A stretch of DNA of 10,800 nucleotides, from the NCBI GenBank assembly GCA_026706425.1, contig JAPOYW010000426.1, forward strand, positions 1-10,800, given 5' to 3'. The stretch comes from Gammaproteobacteria bacterium. Lineage in GTDB: Bacteria > Pseudomonadota > Gammaproteobacteria > Pseudomonadales > Azotimanducaceae. Within the stretch, counting starts at the first letter, position 1; the number at the start of each line of letters is the position of its first letter. Made by a program: the position numbers and the translations under genes. Under the pieces are notes generated by a model. The model searched no databases, was not told the DNA's origin, and saw only the letters and a program-made list of their open reading frames with translations. This document shows, in pieces, positions 6,377 through 10,800 of the stretch.

Positions 6377-8268
6377 CAGGGCCCGCCCGACGTGGATAGC
6401 GCGGACGCTGCCTCGTGGACGCGCAGGGATGCGGCCACGACGCGTTCGAAATCCTCGGCCAAGACGAACCCGGCGGCGACCAGCGCGCGCACACAGTCCC
6501 GTGCCCGACGCTCGACATCTTCCCGCGCTGCCAATTCGCCGCCAAAACGACTGAAGCCCACGAAGATGGCCGGCAGGTCCGGGGCGCCGTGGTCGGGATG
6601 CCGCGGATTCCAGCCCGTGTGGCATCCGATGGGAAGTTCGACCTCCGGCAAACGTATGCCCGCCAGTTCGTTCAGCGAGTCGTCCACATCGGAGACCAGG
6701 CGCGCGTAGGGACGCCCCTCGATTGCCGGGAGTTCGCAAACGCCGTCGTCCACGCGGTCACCCAGATCAAGGGCCGCAAGGCCTCCCAGACGGTCCGGAT
6801 CGAGCCCCTGGAAACCGCCGACTGCCGCGAACTTGCCGAGCACTACCCCCCGTTCGACGAGATTGGCCCCGCGCAGCGTCGGCACCTGGGAGTCCGGTGG
6901 CGGTTTGCCTTCCGCAACCCACGAGTCGAGGTTGGCGAATGCGGCGCGCACCAGGGGCGAGTGGTCGACAACATTGAAGGGGTAGCGGGCCTTCTCCCCC
7001 GTCGCGGCGAACGTGTTGGTTGGCGGCAGAATCCCGTTGACGTGATGCGTACCCGCGAAGAGATAGTTGCGCTCGAGGAGGTGCGGCGCGAGGTCGCGGG
7101 CACCGTCGGGGGAGACGTGGGTGAGCGCCGCATCACCCCGCCAGTACTCGAAGGAGGTGTTCGTGATCACCACATTCGGCATGTGCGCCAGGTTGTCGTA
7201 GAGGCCCCCGGAAGAGCCGCTCGCCGGATCGCGGGCGGTTGTGCCCGAAAACGGGAAGCGCTGCCCCGCGGCAAGCACTCCGGCGCTGGAAGGTTGGGCG
7301 AAACGATGGTTGAAGTCGCCTCGCTGGCCGCCCGCGATGTGCACATGCACGCCATCGAAGACCCGGTTCCCCGTCGAGTCCGTATTGAGGCCAAGATGCA
7401 GCAAATGGCGCAGGGCACGACCGGTCTGGGACGCCCCGAACGCCAACACCGTCGGGCGGGCGGTCGCAGCGGGACCCTCGCCGGCCCGAAGGCTCTCGGC
7501 GGCATCGCGCAAAGCCAGCAACCCGCATCCCGTGACCCGGGCGCCGCGCGCGCGGTAGACGAGCGTGTAGATGCGGCCCTTTTCGAAACCGCCATCCAAC
7601 CGGATGAATCGGCCGCTCGGCTCCACCACGCCTTCCCGGTCGCGCGCGAAACGCCAGCGGCATCGATCGATTACGATCAACGGCGCATTGTCGTGGTCGC
7701 GCACGAAGAGCCGCGCAGTGGGATCGTGGAGGTCCGCCGGGGGATAGGTGACCTCACCGAGCTGGCCAAAGGAAACGAACGGCCGGTCGCTTCCCGGTTG
7801 AACCCGGCAGACGACATCGCCTTCTACCGGTTCGCCATTGTCGAGCACTTGCGGGGCGTCCAACCGGAGGCCAGCCGTCAAGTCCCATTGCCAGCCGATC
7901 GAGGCCAGCGCGAAGCCGCGCCTAAACAGGAAACCGTCTCCCGGCGCACACGGATCCTCCAGCAGATCTGCAGGCTGCGCACGATTCAGGATGGAGAAAG
8001 CCAGTCGCCGACCTCGATTCGGGACGTCGACCAGGAGTTTCCGCGCCGCCAGATCCCGCGGCGCAACGATCGTGTAGTCGCCGCTGTACCGCACGTACCC
8101 ATCGTCGTCCCGGGGCGCGAGCTCGAGGTCGACGATTCCGAGGTTGCGGGGATCGGCGGGATCGACCGCGTAGCGGACCCGTCCTTCCACGATCTCGAAT
8201 ACGCCGAAGTCGCCGAAAGACCGACCGTCGGCGTAGACCCTGCGGGTCTCGATTTGCCATGTCGTCAT
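6376..8268 (-). CDS. Large alpha/beta hydrolase domain protein (Abhydrolase_10 type)
   Basis: This 630-residue protein resembles the large alpha/beta hydrolase-domain proteins (PF20091-like). The probable nucleophile is Ser280 in the elbow FGASQTGR (277-284). Downstream, NTSFEYWRGDAALTHVSPDG (370-389) and LFAGTHHVNG (403-412) are the blocks that in this family supply the acidic residue (Glu374) and catalytic histidine. The first 260 residues form the family's beta-rich N-terminal part. No signal peptide or membrane segment is seen, so it is probably cytoplasmic. The ATG at 8268 (MTTWQIETRR) is chosen because the longer in-frame start at 8355 adds 29 unlike residues rich in Cys; no clear ribosome binding site supports either. 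The substrate (ester, lactone or other) cannot be read. Its stop is fused to the glycosyltransferase start. Confidence 0.8.
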   Translation of the reverse strand: MTTWQIETRRVYADGRSFGDFGVFEIVEGRVRYAVDPADPRNLGIVDLELAPRDDDGYVRYSGDYTIVAPRDLAARKLLVDVPNRGRRLAFSILNRAQPADLLEDPCAPGDGFLFRRGFALASIGWQWDLTAGLRLDAPQVLDNGEPVEGDVVCRVQPGSDRPFVSFGQLGEVTYPPADLHDPTARLFVRDHDNAPLIVIDRCRWRFARDREGVVEPSGRFIRLDGGFEKGRIYTLVYRARGARVTGCGLLALRDAAESLRAGEGPAATARPTVLAFGASQTGRALRHLLHLGLNTDSTGNRVFDGVHVHIAGGQRGDFNHRFAQPSSAGVLAAGQRFPFSGTTARDPASGSSGGLYDNLAHMPNVVITNTSFEYWRGDAALTHVSPDGARDLAPHLLERNYLFAGTHHVNGILPPTNTFAATGEKARYPFNVVDHSPLVRAAFANLDSWVAEGKPPPDSQVPTLRGANLVERGVVLGKFAAVGGFQGLDPDRLGGLAALDLGDRVDDGVCELPAIEGRPYARLVSDVDDSLNELAGIRLPEVELPIGCHTGWNPRHPDHGAPDLPAIFVGFSRFGGELAAREDVERRARDCVRALVAAGFVLAEDFERVVAASLRVHEAASALSTSGGP

Positions 8269-8373
8269 CGCGACGATGGTCGCTCTTGTTTCGTTGCCTT
8301 CGCAACCACAGCCGGGCGCGTACTGCCACGCCGAAGGCAAAACGCGGCATCCCAATGCGCCGGTTTCCTCGCG

Positions 8374-8967
8374 CTAGGGGCCCACCGACGGGCCCGCCAA
8401 CAGTCCAAGCCCGGTTAGCAGCGCCGCCAAGGCCGCCGAGGCGAACAAGACCGCGAGCAGTGCATTCAATGGCGTCGTACGCCGCGCCAATAGCCAGCCC
8501 GCCGTGGCGAGGAAGCCGACCAGCGCCAGGTAGCGGAACTGGCCCATCCACGCGAATGCCTTGGTTTCCCTCATACGAGCCTCCAACGCGTCGGGTTCCG
8601 ACATCTCGAAGACGGTCAACGCGACGGGAGGATCAAGGATCAACGAAGCGACACCCAGCCAGACATACGCTGCCAAGCACCAGAACGACCGACCCATCGC
8701 GTTGACGATCTGCCTCGGGTCGAGGGATTCGCCGAGCCAGTTCAGCATCGCCGCGCAAGCCACCCCGAACGCGGCCGCGAACGCCGTCGTTACCGCCGCC
8801 ACCATAACCACGGTCACGTAGGCGGTCACCCGCGCGATCACGAACACCGGATTGGGGCCGGCGAACAGCCCGTCGATCCCGATGAGGGCGAAGGCCGCCA
8901 GTCCGGCGAACCAAACCAGGACGGGCAGCGACGCCAGCCTGGCCGGTCGCCCAAGCCATTTCACCAC
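8374..8967 (-). CDS. Five-helix integral membrane protein (Yip1-like topology)
   Basis: This protein of 197 residues has about five hydrophobic segments, near residues 12-34, 41-72, 95-112, 146-161 and 166-191, with a soluble loop at 115-140 (SEPDALEARMRETKAFAW) and a segment LNWLGESLDPRQIV (75-88). The topology and the FGVACAAMLNWLG stretch recall Yip1-domain proteins of bacteria, but no decisive motif is seen and the function is unknown. Two adjacent GTG codons can start it: 8967 (used here) and 8964. GAGGGG lies three bases before the first and six before the second, and the second gives a GTGA overlap with the stop of the SpoIIM-family gene. Either way the two membrane genes are translationally coupled and probably act together. 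Confidence 0.75.
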   Translation of the reverse strand: MVKWLGRPARLASLPVLVWFAGLAAFALIGIDGLFAGPNPVFVIARVTAYVTVVMVAAVTTAFAAAFGVACAAMLNWLGESLDPRQIVNAMGRSFWCLAAYVWLGVASLILDPPVALTVFEMSEPDALEARMRETKAFAWMGQFRYLALVGFLATAGWLLARRTTPLNALLAVLFASAALAALLTGLGLLAGPSVGP

Positions 8968-9545
8968 TTGCCCCTCAACGACTCGGCGATTTCCACCGTC
9001 ACAAACGCTTCGACGCCAGCGGCCGCAGACAGTGCTCCCAGACCGAAGACCAGCACCGTCCCGAGACGCAGCGACTCCAAAGCCCTCCGATCAAATGCCG
9101 AAATCCCGAACGCGAGTCCGATGCCGCGCAGACCAGCCGCGCCGGCAATGCAAAGCGCACCCAGTTCAAGTACCCCGTGCGGCAACAGAAGATAAGCGAC
9201 GTCCGCATGGGACATGCCCGACGTCCTGGCGAAGCCGATGAGCTGGCCGACGGCGAGGCCGTTCCCGAGCAGCACCACGATGGTCACCAGGCCGGCCGAC
9301 AGGACTCCCAGGAGCAGCATCAGGAATACGGTCAAATTCCGTCTCAGGATGAACGCAAACAGCTCCCAGCCAGCGGGCTCCGTTCCGGGAGGTCTGTGCG
9401 AGACGACGGGCGGCGTCGATCCGGCAGGCATGGCGTTGACCCATTCCGCGATGGCGATGCCCGCCGCCAGGCCGACCACCAGCACAGACACGGCACCGAA
9501 GAACCTGCCGACCCAGTTGTCGTTTCCGAATGTCGTATCCAGCAC
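8961..9545 (-). CDS. SpoIIM-family (stage II sporulation protein M-like) membrane protein
   Basis: This 194-residue membrane protein carries the SpoIIM/DUF95 signature: RRNLTVFLMLLLGVLSAG (68-85), VVLLGNGLAVGQLIG (90-104) and LLPHGVLELGALCIAGAAGL (120-139), followed by a last helix at about 161-183. The first helix is at 15-36, with a periplasmic-side loop rich in Pro. In Bacillus SpoIIM is part of a peptidoglycan-remodelling complex in engulfment, but homologues are widespread in non-sporulating Gram-negative bacteria with unknown role, so no sporulation is implied. The start GTG at 9545 is the first start codon that gives the compact N-terminus; it has no clear ribosome binding site. The stop overlaps the start of the next membrane gene. 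A large G/C-rich hairpin lies just upstream. Confidence 0.85.
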   Translation of the reverse strand: MLDTTFGNDNWVGRFFGAVSVLVVGLAAGIAIAEWVNAMPAGSTPPVVSHRPPGTEPAGWELFAFILRRNLTVFLMLLLGVLSAGLVTIVVLLGNGLAVGQLIGFARTSGMSHADVAYLLLPHGVLELGALCIAGAAGLRGIGLAFGISAFDRRALESLRLGTVLVFGLGALSAAAGVEAFVTVEIAESLRGKW

Positions 9546-9565
9546 GGAACATGAACTCGATAGGG

Positions 9566-9611
9566 CCGTTCCCCGCGCGCCGTCCTCGCGGCGCCAACGC
9601 GCGGGGTACGG
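9566..9611. repeat. Long G/C-rich inverted repeat between two minus-strand genes
   Basis: CCCCGCGCG (9571-9579) pairs with CGCGCGGGG (9598-9606), and the outer CCGT/ACGG arms extend it to 13 bp with a single T:T mismatch. The loop of about 18 bases can itself fold. It lies between the stop of the small secreted protein (9620) and the GTG start at 9545. No T-run follows on either strand, so it is not a standard intrinsic terminator; it could hold back transcription or protect the 3' end of the upstream message. Confidence 0.6.
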
Positions 9612-9619
9612 GCACTAGG

Positions 9620-9883
9620 TCATTGGACAAGAAACGTGGTCGCTCGCGACCCGGGCAGTGCGCTCAAGGTCACGTCCACGAATTCCCGGACCACGAACCC
9701 CGTGTGGCCCCCGACGCAGACCTCGTCGACCATCCGGCCGTCCTCGTAGCTTTCGCAGAACACCACCGTGGCCCAATGGACCACGTTGGACCGGGGTTCC
9801 ACGTTTCCGGTTGCGTCGGCGCCGGCGCCCGCGAACCCGCCAAGCGCCAGCACAGCCACCAATGCCAATAGTTGCTTCTTCAT
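9620..9883 (-). CDS. Small secreted protein with two cysteines, unknown function
   Basis: This 87-residue protein begins with a clear Sec-type signal peptide: MKK, a hydrophobic core (residues 4-20, LLALVAVLALGG) and a likely cleavage after the AGADA at about residue 24. The mature part of about 63 residues is mostly beta-like with two cysteines, Cys43 in VVFCESYEDG and Cys56 in DEVCVGGHTG, which could form a disulfide in the periplasm. The start is supported by GGAGG seven bases before ATG 9883. There is no lipobox. It is followed, after 74 bases containing a strong hairpin, by the SpoIIM-family gene. I do not recognise a family. The upstream gap of about 130 bases has no convincing promoter. 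Confidence 0.7.
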   Translation of the reverse strand: MKKQLLALVAVLALGGFAGAGADATGNVEPRSNVVHWATVVFCESYEDGRMVDEVCVGGHTGFVVREFVDVTLSALPGSRATTFLVQ

Positions 9884-10018
9884 CGCGTACCTCCATCAAG
9901 TTGGTGAGTCAGCGCCGTCGACCATAGGCGACGCGAATCGGCCGGTGGGCCCGATCGGGTGCTGGCTTACGCAAATCTCCGCGATTCGCCACGAGTGCTA
10001 TCACGGCGACCCAAAGGG

Positions 10019-10036
10019 AAAACGGCCCGGGGCCGT
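10019..10036 (-). terminator. Intrinsic terminator of the SIS-CBS isomerase gene
   Basis: Read on the minus strand, ACGGCC-CCG-GGCCGT is a perfect 6-bp G/C-rich stem with a three-base loop, followed by TTTT and then CCCTTT. It begins 17 bases after the TAG stop of the isomerase gene. The T-run is short, so it may be a moderate terminator. Confidence 0.65.
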
Positions 10037-10052
10037 CCATGGGCAACAGCGG

Positions 10053-10800
10053 CTAGAGGCCGGCGGCGATCAGGTCCTGCAGGCGGACCACTCCGACAGG
10101 TCGCTCCTCGTCGAGGATGACCAGTTCGGTAATCTGGTTGGCCTGCATTTGGCGCAGGCAATCGATGGCCTTGGTATCGGCGGATGCCGAGCCGTCCACG
10201 TCGCTCGGCGCCGAACTTTCGCTGCCGCGACGGCTGCGTTCGAAGCACTCGGCCACGGTCAGCCGATTGACATGTTCGCCACGCAGCAGGAGCCTGCGGA
10301 TGTCGGCATCCGTCACCACGCCCACGTACGTCCCGCCTTCGTCCACCACCGTCGTCATGCCAATGCCCTTTGACGAAATCATGTAGAGCAGATCGGGAAA
10401 GTGTGCGGCCGTGTCGACGACGGGCAGCCGGCGCCCCTTGATCATGACATCGTCCACGGAGAGGAGCAGGCGCCGGCCCAGCCTGCCACTCGGGTGGAAC
10501 CTCGCGAAATCGCGCTCCGTCAGACCCCTGGCCTGCTGCACGAGGATCGCCAGGACGTCGCAGACGGCCATGGCCGTGGCCGCGCTGGTGGTGGGCGCAA
10601 GATCGAACTCGTCGATCTCGGGCAATGCCGGGATCTCCAAGGCGATGTCGGCGATGGCGGCGAGCTTGGAGTCGGGTTCCGTGAGCGAAACAACCTGACC
10701 GCCGGCCACGGCCTTGAACTGCCGCGCGAAGGCGATGGTCTCTTCGTTGCTTCCGCTCTTGGACAGCGCGAGCAACGCCGACCCAGGCCGGACGATGCCC
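10053..10800 (-). CDS. KpsF/KdsD-like SIS-CBS sugar-phosphate isomerase, C-terminal part
   Basis: The last 248 residues of the protein are present; the N-terminus lies beyond the window. Domains in order are the second half of a SIS domain (ALSKSGSNEET, LAPTTSAATAMAVCD), the hinge DFARFHPSGRLGRRL that marks arabinose-5-phosphate isomerases, a CBS domain (VDDVMIKGRRLPVVD to VVTDADIRRLLL), and a second CBS domain (about 195-248). KdsD/KpsF/GutQ enzymes interconvert ribulose-5-phosphate and arabinose-5-phosphate for the KDO of lipopolysaccharide or capsule. Differences from KdsD are SKSG for the usual SNSG, LAPTTSAATA for LAPTSSTTA, and an acidic, Ser-rich linker of about 15 residues before CBS2. 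It may be a paralogue with another sugar substrate. An intrinsic terminator follows the stop. Confidence 0.85.
   Translation of the reverse strand, partial: GIVRPGSALLALSKSGSNEETIAFARQFKAVAGGQVVSLTEPDSKLAAIADIALEIPALPEIDEFDLAPTTSAATAMAVCDVLAILVQQARGLTERDFARFHPSGRLGRRLLLSVDDVMIKGRRLPVVDTAAHFPDLLYMISSKGIGMTTVVDEGGTYVGVVTDADIRRLLLRGEHVNRLTVAECFERSRRGSESSAPSDVDGSASADTKAIDCLRQMQANQITELVILDEERPVGVVRLQDLIAAGL

Noticed and set aside
6415..8418. Long plus-strand open frame of 667 residues opposite the hydrolase gene
   Set aside because: It lies antisense to the hydrolase with family motifs, has no recognisable domains and Arg/Gly-rich composition, and is the usual by-product of high G+C.
8961..9545. 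Evidence of endospore formation
   Set aside because: SpoIIM homologues are common in non-sporulating Gram-negative bacteria, and no other sporulation gene is in the window.

Overview
The window is about 65% G+C, densely packed, and reads as a piece of proteobacterial chromosome. The order of the SUF genes, a small SutA-like protein and a KpsF/KdsD-type sugar isomerase suggest a gammaproteobacterium, probably an uncultured or environmental lineage. No rRNA, tRNA, CRISPR array, insertion sequence or phage gene was seen. No gap between genes exceeds 300 bases; the longest, 4608-4852 (245 bases), holds a promoter and a structured leader.

Left part, plus strand (1-4607): the 3' part of a SUF iron-sulfur cluster assembly operon, in the order sufB (C-terminal end only), sufC, sufD, sufS, an A-type carrier (sufA), sufT, sufE. 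Most junctions overlap (ATGA or TGATG), so the genes are probably translated as a coupled unit. SufS takes sulfur from cysteine, SufE relays it, SufBCD builds the cluster with ATP hydrolysis by SufC, and SufA and SufT are likely carriers or maturation factors. The sufB reading frame carries two stop codons in the first 40 bases of the window, just before its conserved C-terminal segment. This may be an assembly edge error or a true breakpoint.

Middle (4608-5047): an extended -10 promoter, a leader of about 110 bases with a hairpin, and a 64-residue basic protein starting at TTG. An 8-bp perfect inverted repeat covers that start codon.

Right part, minus strand (5073-10800), read from right to left: the C-terminal part of a KpsF/KdsD-like SIS-CBS sugar-phosphate isomerase with a good intrinsic terminator; a small secreted two-cysteine protein; a SpoIIM-family membrane protein overlapping a five-helix membrane protein; then a three-gene block of a large alpha/beta hydrolase, a family 2 glycosyltransferase (TIGR04283-like) and a DUF2064/TIGR04282-like nucleotidyl/glycosyltransferase. 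The last three are joined by TGATG and ATGA overlaps and so look like one functional unit. The minus-strand genes converge on the small plus-strand gene with only 25 bases between the stop codons.

Most of the window is recognisable housekeeping or accessory metabolism. The less explained parts are the hydrolase-glycosyltransferase block, the SpoIIM pair with its secreted neighbour, and the hairpin over the TTG start.
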